This document shows positions 1 through 6,649 of a DNA stretch of 7,236 nt, in pieces. Origin of the DNA: Deltaproteobacteria bacterium. Its GTDB lineage: Bacteria; Desulfobacterota; UBA8473. Every line of letters begins with the position of its first letter. Position 1 is the stretch's first letter. The stretch is taken from assembly GCA_030623035.1 (NCBI GenBank), contig JAUXFK010000156.1, positions 1 to 7,236 on the forward strand, read 5' to 3'. Made by a program: the position numbers and the translations under genes. The notes beneath the pieces are model-generated. The model did not search any database. It worked only from the letters and a program-made list of their open reading frames with translations, and was not told where the DNA came from.

Positions 1-62
1 CGGCCTCCTGATATTGTTAGGCTCAACTTTTAAGATTTCTGTAACTTTCTATATTATCAATA

Positions 63-100
63 ACTTTAGCTCACTTTAGGCACTTTTAACTTTAGGCACT
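63..100. repeat. Short tandem direct repeats upstream of cooF
   Basis: ACTTTAGGCACT occurs twice without mismatch, at 73-84 and 89-100, with a 16-base period. A degenerate third copy starts at 63 (ACTTTAG followed by CTCACT). The core AACTTT also occurs at 25-30, 43-48, 62-67 and 88-93. Such iterated short motifs ahead of an operon often mark binding sites for a regulator, but I cannot match them to a known factor. They do not fit the CooA consensus (TGTCA-N6-CGACA) or a sigma-54 -24/-12 promoter. Confidence 0.55.
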
Positions 101-109
101 CCCTCATAA

Positions 110-124
110 CTACTGTAACGGTAG
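110..124. promoter_or_regulatory. Imperfect 15-bp palindrome in the cooF leader
   Basis: CTACTGTAACGGTAG is symmetric around base 117. CTAC (110-113) pairs with GTAG (121-124) and GT (115-116) pairs with AC (118-119). The only unmatched pair, 114/120, would be a G-U wobble in RNA. It could be a dimeric regulator half-site pair. It lies 16 bases before a second, stronger palindrome. No convincing -35/-10 promoter can be placed around it. Confidence 0.3.
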
Positions 125-140
125 AACCTTTTTATGGTAC

Positions 141-157
141 CACTACCTGAGGTAGTG
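141..157. promoter_or_regulatory. Perfect 8-bp-arm palindrome upstream of cooF (operator or leader hairpin)
   Basis: CACTACCT (141-148) and AGGTAGTG (150-157) are exact reverse complements around one central base at 149. A centre this tight suits a dimeric DNA-binding protein better than an RNA hairpin, since a one-base loop is not possible without opening inner pairs. It ends 17 bases before the cooF ribosome binding site. Its CTACC could also pair with GGTAG at 120-124. There is no T-tract after it, so a Rho-independent terminator is unlikely. Confidence 0.45.
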
Positions 158-189
158 CTTTAAGCCGATTAATCAAAGGAGGTAATATT

Positions 190-669
190 TTGAAAGAGAT
201 ATTCGTTAATATCAAAAACTGCCTCGGCTGTAAATCTTGCGAACTGGCATGCACCGTTGAGCATTCTCAATCGAAGAGCCTATTCGGGGCACTTTCAGAA
301 AGCCCCCTTCCAAAGAAGAGGGTCTATGTGGAGTATGGAGACGGTAAGAATATCCCTCTTCAGTGTCGCCACTGTCAGGAGGCCCCCTGTGTAGATGCAT
401 GCATATCCGGGGCATTGAAGTGGGACAGCCAGGCAAACCTGGTTACCCATGACAGGGAAAGATGTGTGGGCTGCTGGATGTGCATTATGGTCTGCCCTTT
501 TGGTGTAATAGGCAGGGAAAAGGACGCAAAGGTAGCAATAAAATGTGACCGTTGTACTGAAAGGGACGTGCCTGCCTGTGTTGAGGCGTGTCCGAGCGGT
601 GCTCTGGTATTTACCACATTGGAAGAGACTGAAAAGCTAAGAAGAAAAAATGTCGCAAATGCAATATAA
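190..669 (+). CDS. cooF: CooF-type ferredoxin subunit with four [4Fe-4S] clusters
   Basis: This is the electron-transfer partner of carbon monoxide dehydrogenase. It takes electrons from CooS and passes them to a downstream acceptor in the cytoplasm. The 159-residue protein holds sixteen cysteines in four groups: C11/C14/C17/C21, C59/C62/C67/C71, C92/C95/C98/C102 and C119/C122/C130/C134. This is the pattern of the CooF/HycB/DmsB-like polyferredoxins, and the length is slightly short of typical CooF proteins. There is no signal peptide or membrane segment. The start is a TTG, chosen because AAAGGAGGT at 175-183 lies at good spacing and no ATG near it fits. It ends 21 bases before cooS, so the two are surely co-transcribed. 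The family name is secure from motifs plus neighbour; the exact acceptor is inferred from the third gene. Confidence 0.9.
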   Translation: MKEIFVNIKNCLGCKSCELACTVEHSQSKSLFGALSESPLPKKRVYVEYGDGKNIPLQCRHCQEAPCVDACISGALKWDSQANLVTHDRERCVGCWMCIMVCPFGVIGREKDAKVAIKCDRCTERDVPACVEACPSGALVFTTLEETEKLRRKNVANAI

Positions 670-690
670 CCTGTTTTAAGGAGGTTTAAT

Positions 691-2568
691 ATGGATATAG
701 AAGATCGAGCATCCAGTCGCTCTGTTGATCTTGCAAGCCAGATCATGTTACAGGAAGCTGAAAGACAGGGGATAAAGACCGCTTGGGACCGTTTTGAGGC
801 ACAGCAGCCTCAATGCGGTTTTGGAGAATTGGGTATCTGTTGCCGAAACTGTACTATGGGCCCCTGTCGCATCGACCCCTTTGGGGAAGGGCCCAACCAG
901 GGTGTATGCGGAGCTACAGCCGATATAATCGTTGCACGAAACCTGCTTCGAATGATTGCCGCAGGAGCAGCAGCCCACTCCGATCATGGCAGGGACATTA
1001 CCCATACATTACTCTTAACCGCTGAGGGAAAAAGCGGGGGTTATGAAATCAAAGACGAGGCAAAGCTGAATGCCATAGCCACCGAGTATGGCATCGCAAC
1101 AGAAGGAAGGGGAAAAAAGGAGATTGCTTACGAACTGGCACAAGCTGTATACGCAGAGTTCGGCAAACAGGAAGGCCCTATACGGTTTACCCGCCGTGCG
1201 CCTTCAAAGCGTGTTGAGTTATGGCAGAAGCTGGGAATCGATCCCAGGGGTGTTGACCGGGAGGTGGTAGAGGCTTTGCACCGTACCCACATCGGAGTGG
1301 ATAACGACTATGTCAACCTGATACTCCATGGGCTGAGAACAGCCCTCAGCGATGGATGGGGCGGATCCACGATCGCCACTGAACTGTCCGACATCCTTTT
1401 CGGTACCCCAAAACCCATAAGATCAATGGCGAATCTAGGCGTTCTTAGTTCAGATAAGGTGAATATCATCGTTCACGGGCATGAACCTACCTTATCCGAT
1501 ATGATCGTAGCAGCAGCCAATGATTCGGATCTCATATCACTGGCTAAACAGAAGGGGGCAAACGGTATAAACATAACCGGTATCTGCTGTACAGGTAACG
1601 AGGTCTTGATGCGACACGGCATCCCCATTGCCGGCAACTTCCTGCAACAGGAGCTTGCAATCATCACCGGAGCTGTGGAGGCCATGGTTGTGGATGTACA
1701 GTGTATTATGCCGGCCATTACCAGCCTGACCGGATGCTTTCATACGAAGATAATATCAACCTCGCCAAAGGCCAAATTCCCAGGGGCTACTCATATAGAA
1801 TTTCATGAAGATAATGCACTTGACATTGCGAAAGAGATAGTAAAGACAGCCGTGGAAAACTACCCTGCGCGCAATACTTCACAGGTTAAGATTCCGGATG
1901 TGAAGACAGAGTGTATGGTGGGTTTCAGTGTAGAGGCCATTATAAATGCACTGGGAGGCAGCCTGGATCCTCTCCTCGATGCCATAAAGTCGGGGGCTGT
2001 TAAAGGTATTGTTGGTATTGTGGGCTGCAATAACCCTAAGATACAGCATGACTATAGCCATATTAATCTGGCTAAAGAGTTAATCAAGAACGATATCCTG
2101 GTGATAAATACCGGTTGTAATGCCATAGCGTGTGCCAAAGCCGGCCTGCTCCTGCCAGAGGCAGCGGATCAGGCAGGGGGCGGCCTGAAGGGGGTATGTC
2201 AGTCACTCGGTATCCCACCTGTGCTCCATATGGGCTCATGTGTTGATATAAGCCGAATCCTGACAGCATGTGCAGCTATTGCAAATGCATTAGGCGTTGA
2301 CATCAGTGATCTTCCAGTTGCAGGCGCAGCTCCGGAATGGATGAGTGAAAAGGCAGTGAGTATCGGAACCTATGTTGTTGCCTCTGGTATATACACTGTT
2401 CTTGGAACCGTACCACCGATACTGGGAAGTGCAAATGTAACCAAACTCCTTACTGAAGGGGCCGAAGATGTGGTTGGCGCCAAGTTTGCTGTAGAGATCG
2501 ACCCGTTCAAGGCTGCAAAGCTTATCCTCGATCATATTACTGCAAAGCGAAAAGCCCTGGGCATATAA
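691..2568 (+). CDS. cooS: Anaerobic Ni-containing carbon monoxide dehydrogenase, catalytic subunit
   Basis: It catalyses CO + H2O to CO2 + 2 H+ + 2 electrons at the Ni-Fe-S C-cluster, as a cytoplasmic homodimer. The 625-residue length is normal. The D-cluster pair is C42 and C50; the CX7C spacing fits a [4Fe-4S] rather than a [2Fe-2S] D-cluster. B-cluster ligands are C51, C54, C59 and C73. C-cluster ligands, placed by recall of the Carboxydothermus CODH-II structure, are H264, C300, C338, C446, C476 and C517, and the catalytic lysine is K554 (SEKAV motif). All are present, so the enzyme should be active. Between C476 and C517 the chain is about nine residues shorter than I recall for CODH-II. 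The proton-path histidine ladder reads H96, H99, D102, H105. The ATG start follows AAGGAGGT at 678-685. No acetyl-CoA synthase gene is adjacent, which points to a stand-alone CO-oxidising enzyme. Confidence 0.96.
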   Translation: MDIEDRASSRSVDLASQIMLQEAERQGIKTAWDRFEAQQPQCGFGELGICCRNCTMGPCRIDPFGEGPNQGVCGATADIIVARNLLRMIAAGAAAHSDHGRDITHTLLLTAEGKSGGYEIKDEAKLNAIATEYGIATEGRGKKEIAYELAQAVYAEFGKQEGPIRFTRRAPSKRVELWQKLGIDPRGVDREVVEALHRTHIGVDNDYVNLILHGLRTALSDGWGGSTIATELSDILFGTPKPIRSMANLGVLSSDKVNIIVHGHEPTLSDMIVAAANDSDLISLAKQKGANGINITGICCTGNEVLMRHGIPIAGNFLQQELAIITGAVEAMVVDVQCIMPAITSLTGCFHTKIISTSPKAKFPGATHIEFHEDNALDIAKEIVKTAVENYPARNTSQVKIPDVKTECMVGFSVEAIINALGGSLDPLLDAIKSGAVKGIVGIVGCNNPKIQHDYSHINLAKELIKNDILVINTGCNAIACAKAGLLLPEAADQAGGGLKGVCQSLGIPPVLHMGSCVDISRILTACAAIANALGVDISDLPVAGAAPEWMSEKAVSIGTYVVASGIYTVLGTVPPILGSANVTKLLTEGAEDVVGAKFAVEIDPFKAAKLILDHITAKRKALGI

Positions 2569-2587
2569 ACCATAGGAGGGATTTGGT

Positions 2588-3838
2588 ATGAGATACGTAA
2601 TTATAGGCAATAGCGCTGCCGGGGTGAGTGCGGCCGAAACGATTCGGGATATAGACCGAACCTCACCTGTTTCTATAATATCGGACGAACCCCATACCTT
2701 TTACAGTAAGAGCCTCCTGCCTGATCTCATTTCAGGCAAAGTCTCCAAAGAAAAGACTCTCTTGCGCAATGAGACCTTTTATAAAGACCTGGGGATCAAG
2801 GCGATCCTGGGAGAAAAGGTAGAACGGATATCTCCTGACAAGAACAGCTTAACCCTCTGTAGTGGCAAAGAAATTGGGTATGATAAGCTCCTCATTGCCA
2901 CAGGCGTCAGTCCAAAGGTGATGATAGACATCGATAAAAAAGCAGACAATTTCTATACTGTTAGAACCTTAGAGGATACCATCGCCTTAAGAGAAGCCGC
3001 TATAAAAGCAAAGCGAGCTACAGTCATCGGGGCAGGACTCATCGGATTGAAGATCGCTACAGCTTTACATTCATTGGGGCTTGACATTACGGTTTTAGGC
3101 AAATATGAAATCCTATTGCCCAGGGTTATGGATACGACTGCCGGAGAAATACTGAAAGATCTATTTGAAGACCATGGGGTTAAGGTTTTTACAGAGGTTA
3201 AGGTGTCCGGTGTGAATGCGGATGGTGTCCAATTGTCCGATGACCGATCGATTGCAAGCGATATCGTTGTCATGGCTGCAGGGGTGAAACCGAATATCGA
3301 TTTACTTGAAGGGACAGAGGTTTCGGTTAATCAAGGCATAATCACAGACTCACATATGAGGACAAATCTGGACAATATCTATGCTGCAGGGGATGTGGTA
3401 GAGGACAAAGACATGCTGGGTGAAGGCAAGGGGTTTTTAAACCCTATCTGGCCCAAGGCCGTACTTCAAGGAAGGATCGCCGGTGCAAATATGGCCGGGA
3501 GAAAAAGAGATTTTGCAGGCTCCATGATGATGAATTCAGTTGAGTTTTTTAACACACCTCTGATTTCAGCAGGTATCATCCAACACGGGCAAGACCTCTA
3601 TCAGGATGAAGTCGTAACATTCAATAAAAAAGACAGGATATATCAAAAACTCATCTTTGAAAAGGATCGTCTGAAAGGGGCGGTTATGCTTGGAAAGATC
3701 GATAAGGCAGGGGTCATAACGAATCTCATAAGAGAACAAAGAGATACGTCCTCAATTAGAGGAAGGCTTTTATCCGAGAACTTTGGTTATGGGGATACCT
3801 TGAAGACTAAAGAGGCACAGTGCAGTTGGATCATTTGA
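2588..3838 (+). CDS. FAD/NAD(P)-binding oxidoreductase of the CODH module (FNOR)
   Basis: This is a pyridine nucleotide-disulfide oxidoreductase-type flavoprotein of 416 residues. It probably accepts electrons from CooF and reduces NAD(P)+. The FAD-binding fold starts with GNSAAG (7-12) and continues with ATG (104-106) and IYAAGDV (264-270). The second nucleotide-binding fold has GAGLIG (148-153). A C-terminal dimerisation domain follows from about residue 315. The FYSKSLLPDLI stretch (38-48) resembles rubredoxin reductase and NirB-like members. There is no redox cysteine where NADH oxidases have theirs. After the second strand of the NAD(P) fold the sequence is VLGKYE (169-174), lacking the acidic residue usual for NAD-specific enzymes. 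The ATG start has AGGAGGG at 2574-2580, and the gene begins 19 bases after cooS. A cooS/cooF/flavoprotein gene set is known from CO-using anaerobes. The electron acceptor is inferred. Confidence 0.88.
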   Translation: MRYVIIGNSAAGVSAAETIRDIDRTSPVSIISDEPHTFYSKSLLPDLISGKVSKEKTLLRNETFYKDLGIKAILGEKVERISPDKNSLTLCSGKEIGYDKLLIATGVSPKVMIDIDKKADNFYTVRTLEDTIALREAAIKAKRATVIGAGLIGLKIATALHSLGLDITVLGKYEILLPRVMDTTAGEILKDLFEDHGVKVFTEVKVSGVNADGVQLSDDRSIASDIVVMAAGVKPNIDLLEGTEVSVNQGIITDSHMRTNLDNIYAAGDVVEDKDMLGEGKGFLNPIWPKAVLQGRIAGANMAGRKRDFAGSMMMNSVEFFNTPLISAGIIQHGQDLYQDEVVTFNKKDRIYQKLIFEKDRLKGAVMLGKIDKAGVITNLIREQRDTSSIRGRLLSENFGYGDTLKTKEAQCSWII

Positions 3839-3875
3839 TTGGTAGATATAAAGCGTCCTTTTCATAATCTAACTC

Positions 3876-3920
3876 GTGTCCATCCAGAAATGGCCCTTTT
3901 GCTCATTTCCGGACGGACAC
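3876..3920. terminator. Long inverted repeat after the CODH module, possible terminator or mRNA-end hairpin
   Basis: The arms 3876-3892 and 3904-3920 are 17 bases each around an 11-base loop, starting 37 bases after the flavoprotein stop. Two positions do not pair in a plus-strand transcript (both A opposite C). In a minus-strand transcript both become G-U pairs, so the stem would be unbroken. On the plus strand a run of six T lies at 3935-3940, 14 bases past the stem, too far for a classic Rho-independent terminator. The position between two gene groups still favours a role in ending or protecting the coo transcript. Confidence 0.4.
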
Positions 3921-3929
3921 TAACCCTTC

Positions 3930-3960
3930 TTGACTTTTTTATGATTAGCTGGCATATATT
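3930..3960 (+). promoter_or_regulatory. Candidate sigma-70-like promoter before the TPR gene
   Basis: TTGACT (3930-3935) matches the -35 consensus at five of six bases. TATATT (3955-3960) matches the -10 consensus at five of six, but the spacing of 19 is longer than ideal. Transcription would begin near 3967, almost on the ribosome binding site AAAAAGGAGG (3965-3974), leaving a very short leader. If real, it would let the TPR/DUF4037 group be expressed apart from the coo genes. Confidence 0.3.
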
Positions 3961-3983
3961 TTCTAAAAAGGAGGTTCGGGTAG

Positions 3984-4658
3984 ATGTCAAAAGAAGAAGA
4001 ACATAACAGGGCTAAATCGCTCAGTGAAAGAGGGTCTTCCTTTATAGAACAGGGTGATTATGACAGTTCCCTAACGTGTCTTTCCGAGGCGCTTGAGATA
4101 TTTACCCGGTTGGAGGACAGAGAAAATCAGGCCGTTCAATTGAATAAAATGGCCCATGTATATATGCGCATTAAGGATCATGAAAGGGCAATTGACACTT
4201 ACAAAGCCTCTTTTTCGTTATTTCAAAAGATGGAGGACCCTTATCGCCAGGCAATGGTCTTGAACAATATTGGACACACTCAGGTTCAATGCCGCCAGTT
4301 CGACAATGCCCTCAATAGTTTCAAAGAATCCTGCAAAATATTTAAAAACCTGGAGGACAGCCGTTGTGTGGCAGATCAGTTGGGAAATATCGGCTCTGTA
4401 TTGAGAGACATGAGTGCATATGATGAAGCATTGCAAAACTACTATGATGCCCTGCCCATATATGAAGAACTGGGCGATAGCTTGGGGATAGCAAATCAGT
4501 TCAGTAATATCGGTTATATATGTGCAATGAAAAAGGACCCTTGTAAGGCCTTGGAATGGTTTGAAAAGGCCTTACCTCTTTTCGAGGAAACAAATGAAAC
4601 CCAAAGGGCTGACTTTGCAAGGAAAAACATTGAAAACCTCAAACGTTTTATAAAATAG
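3984..4658 (+). CDS. TPR-repeat protein, five repeats of exactly 40 residues
   Basis: This is a 224-residue all-helical scaffold protein, likely cytoplasmic, with no signal peptide or membrane segment. Five tetratricopeptide-like repeats run without gaps at 11-50, 51-90, 91-130, 131-170 and 171-210, then a capping helix at 211-224. Each has small residues at the usual TPR positions (for example G97, G137 and G177, then A109, A149 and A189) and an L/M-E/G-D turn between repeats. The 40-residue period is longer than the canonical 34, as in the MalT/rapsyn-like TPR class that binds peptides or regulates partners. Six cysteines (C32, C103, C117, C128, C180, C187) are scattered and form no metal motif. 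The ATG follows AAAAAGGAGG. The next gene begins 14 bases after its stop, so TPR and DUF4037 proteins are probably made together and may bind each other. The fold is clear; the partner is unknown. Confidence 0.88.
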   Translation: MSKEEEHNRAKSLSERGSSFIEQGDYDSSLTCLSEALEIFTRLEDRENQAVQLNKMAHVYMRIKDHERAIDTYKASFSLFQKMEDPYRQAMVLNNIGHTQVQCRQFDNALNSFKESCKIFKNLEDSRCVADQLGNIGSVLRDMSAYDEALQNYYDALPIYEELGDSLGIANQFSNIGYICAMKKDPCKALEWFEKALPLFEETNETQRADFARKNIENLKRFIK

Positions 4659-4672
4659 AAAGGTACTTCAAT

Positions 4673-5599
4673 ATGAAAGGTCTAGAACTTTCAGAAAACT
4701 ATTTCCGTGATCTTGGGCTACCGATGATAAAAGAGAAGTTCGCTCATTATGCTGACCGGATAGCCGCCGGTCTCGTGGGGGATGGCTCTGAGTGCCTCGG
4801 TTTTGACGATGAAATCTCGCAGGACCATGACTGGGGACCCAGTTTCTGTATCTGGCTGACGGCTGAGGACTTCAATACAATCGGCCGGGCACTACAAGAG
4901 GAGATACGGAACCTACCACAGTCCTATGGTGGTTTCTCCCCTCGAAAGGTCAGTGATTGGGGTGCAGGGAGGGTTGGTGTACTCGAAATATCCCAGTTCT
5001 ACTGCAACTTTATCGGTCAAAATACGATCCCTTCTCAATTACAGGATTGGCTTTTTATACCGGAAGATGCACTGGCTACATGTACCAATGGGAAGGTCTT
5101 TTGTGACCCCCTGGGAGAATTCAGCAGATGGAGGGAGAGATTGCTCGAATTCTACCCGGAAGATATAAGGCTCAAAAAGATGGCCTCCCGCTGTATGACC
5201 ATTGCTCAGTCAGGGCAGTACAATTTCCAGCGCTGTATCCAGAGGAAAGAGTATTTTGCTGCCCAGTATGCAGAGACCAAATTCTGTGCGGATGTGATCT
5301 CAATGATCTTTCTTTTAAACAGGAGATATACCCCTTTCAACAAGTGGATGCACCGGGCGCTCAAAGACCTCCTCCTTTTGGGCCGGATTATTCATCAAAA
5401 GATAACAGAGATTGTTACATCCAAAGACTATGATCGTAAATTCGCATTAATTGAAGAGATAAGCAGGATAATCATCGATGAACTGAGGAATCAGGAACTC
5501 AGCGATTCGAAAAGCGGGTTTCTTCTCGATCATGGTCCGCAAATCCAAAATAAGATAAAGGATGAACAATTAAGACAGAGAAATGTTTGGATAGGCTAA
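4673..5599 (+). CDS. DUF4037-type nucleotidyltransferase-like protein
   Basis: The N-terminal part has the polymerase-beta-superfamily nucleotidyltransferase signature: G38-S39, then eleven residues, then D51-H52-D53, inside a GSECLGFDDEIS stretch typical of DUF4037. An extra acidic pair, D45-D46, is also present. E105 (VGVLEIS) is a candidate third metal ligand. The C-terminal half, from about residue 150, is helical and carries RRYTPFNKW (217-225), resembling the C-terminal region of aminoglycoside nucleotidyltransferase-like enzymes. The 308-residue length suits the family. Members would transfer a nucleotide from an NTP to a small molecule or protein; no substrate is known to me. The ribosome binding site is weak (AGAAAGG, 4657-4663, overlapping the TPR stop), which suggests translation coupled to the TPR gene. 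Catalytic residues look intact, so it is probably an active enzyme. The family call is from memory of the motif. Confidence 0.78.
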   Translation: MKGLELSENYFRDLGLPMIKEKFAHYADRIAAGLVGDGSECLGFDDEISQDHDWGPSFCIWLTAEDFNTIGRALQEEIRNLPQSYGGFSPRKVSDWGAGRVGVLEISQFYCNFIGQNTIPSQLQDWLFIPEDALATCTNGKVFCDPLGEFSRWRERLLEFYPEDIRLKKMASRCMTIAQSGQYNFQRCIQRKEYFAAQYAETKFCADVISMIFLLNRRYTPFNKWMHRALKDLLLLGRIIHQKITEIVTSKDYDRKFALIEEISRIIIDELRNQELSDSKSGFLLDHGPQIQNKIKDEQLRQRNVWIG

Positions 5600-5656
5600 T
5601 GTCAAAAATCTTTAAGAGCCTTTTAAAACAGGTTCTATCAAGGTAAGGAGAGGGTT

Positions 5657-6574
5657 ATGAAAAATATTCTTGTAATTGGCGGAAGTTATTTTGCTGGAAG
5701 AGTCTTTGTTGAAGAACTCGTAAAAGAATCGGATTATTCTATATACGTTCTGAACAGGGGCAATCGCCCACTGAATATGGAAGGCGTGAAAGAAATCGTG
5801 TCTGACAGAAATGATGTTGAACGAATGGAGGGAGTGCTGCCCTCATTGGATTGGCATGCAGTTGTGGATTTCTGTGCTTATAACGCGACAGATATTGAAA
5901 ATACCTTCTATGTCTTACCCCAGCATTCGGTGGATCATTATATCTATATCAGTACAACCTCAATATACAGGGACACCTTTGATTTACCGGTAAAAGAAGA
6001 CTATCCAAAGCTAATAGGCCCACAGCCTGAACTGGGCCCTGCCTCAGATTATGCCTTTGACAAGCTGCGCGCAGAAATAGAGGTGATTGAACAATGCAAG
6101 GAAAGGGGTATTCGTTATACCTCCATGCGTCCTGCCATCATTTACGGCAAGTATAACTATGCGCCAAGGGAGAGTTACTTTTTTGACCTGATAAACCAGA
6201 ATCAGATCATTGCCATTCCCGATAATAACCTCGCTCTTTTCCAATTTATATCCGTATGGGATATTGCAAGGATCCTTATCATGTCTCTTGGAAATGAAAA
6301 GGTCTTTGATCAGGCCTTCAATCTCTCTGCTTGTGAGTTGATCTCTTACGGAAGGTTAATAGAGGTACTCAAGGAGATTACACAAAAGCGGATTGCAACG
6401 AAAACCATGAGCATCAATGTTATCGACCAGGAACGTATACCATTGCCTTTTCCTTTGGACCAGCACCTGATCTATTCAGGAACCCTGATTCAACAGGTAT
6501 TGGGTTTTGAGTATACCCCTTTTGTAGAGGGTATGAAAAAAACATATGATCATTATATTCAAAATTCAAAGTGA
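5657..6574 (+). CDS. NAD(P)-dependent epimerase/dehydratase-like protein (extended SDR)
   Basis: This is a 305-residue cytoplasmic short-chain dehydrogenase/reductase-superfamily protein. The N-terminal nucleotide-binding loop is GGSYFAG (8-14), a variant of TGxxGxxG. The second strand ends in LNRGNRP (32-38), where an arginine could favour NADP. The active-site pair is Y132/K136 (YAFDK), with a Ser/Thr cluster at 99-102 in the position of the catalytic Ser/Thr. RPAIIYG (158-164) is the usual downstream family motif. It most resembles the atypical group that includes CSP41-like and sugar-nucleotide epimerase-like proteins. The substrate cannot be told. The ATG follows AAGGAG at 5645-5650. The gene sits between the DUF4037 and DUF4125 genes with gaps of 57 and 75 bases, so it is likely in the same transcript. 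A sugar-nucleotide substrate would suit a nucleotidyltransferase neighbour, but that is a guess. Confidence 0.85.
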   Translation: MKNILVIGGSYFAGRVFVEELVKESDYSIYVLNRGNRPLNMEGVKEIVSDRNDVERMEGVLPSLDWHAVVDFCAYNATDIENTFYVLPQHSVDHYIYISTTSIYRDTFDLPVKEDYPKLIGPQPELGPASDYAFDKLRAEIEVIEQCKERGIRYTSMRPAIIYGKYNYAPRESYFFDLINQNQIIAIPDNNLALFQFISVWDIARILIMSLGNEKVFDQAFNLSACELISYGRLIEVLKEITQKRIATKTMSINVIDQERIPLPFPLDQHLIYSGTLIQQVLGFEYTPFVEGMKKTYDHYIQNSK

Positions 6575-6634
6575 TACTTTAACCGGCTGCTGCCCAAATC
6601 CCTTTGAGTATCAGCCTGTAAAGAATCGGTAAAA

Positions 6635-6642
6635 AAGGAGGG
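6635..6642 (+). promoter_or_regulatory. Ribosome binding site that sets the DUF4125 start
   Basis: AAGGAGGG lies one base before an ATG at 6644 and seven bases before an in-frame ATG at 6650. Only the second spacing allows normal initiation, so the protein should start at 6650 and lack the first two residues of the longer reading. Confidence 0.75.
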
Positions 6643-6649
6643 AATGCTT

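Noticed and set aside
1..189. CooA, CRP/FNR-like or sigma-54 sites upstream of cooF
   Set aside because: No TGTCA-N6-CGACA, TTGAT-N4-ATCAA or GGCAC-N5-TTGC arrangement is present. The AGGCAC words lack the -12 element at the right distance.
375..746. 123-residue minus-strand open frame across cooF and the start of cooS
   Set aside because: It lies antisense to two genes with secure cysteine motifs, has no ribosome binding site, and its protein shows no recognisable domain. It is a shadow of the coding strand.
2290..2610. 106-residue minus-strand open frame over the cooS end and flavoprotein start
   Set aside because: It is antisense to confirmed coding sequence, and the protein looks like random antisense translation with no motif.
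2953..3273. 106-residue minus-strand open frame inside the flavoprotein gene
   Set aside because: It is antisense to the NAD-binding domain and has no supporting signal.
5128..5433. 101-residue plus-strand open frame inside the DUF4037 gene
   Set aside because: It lies in another frame of a well-supported gene, and its protein has no domain.
5615..5636. Small hairpin between the DUF4037 and SDR genes
   Set aside because: AGAGCC and GGTTCT pair for only six bases with one G-U pair across a ten-base AT-rich loop and no T-tract follows, so it is too weak to call.
6572..6613. TGATACT/AGTATCA inverted repeat after the SDR gene
   Set aside because: The seven-base arms are separated by 28 bases and no T-run follows, so chance is a sufficient explanation.
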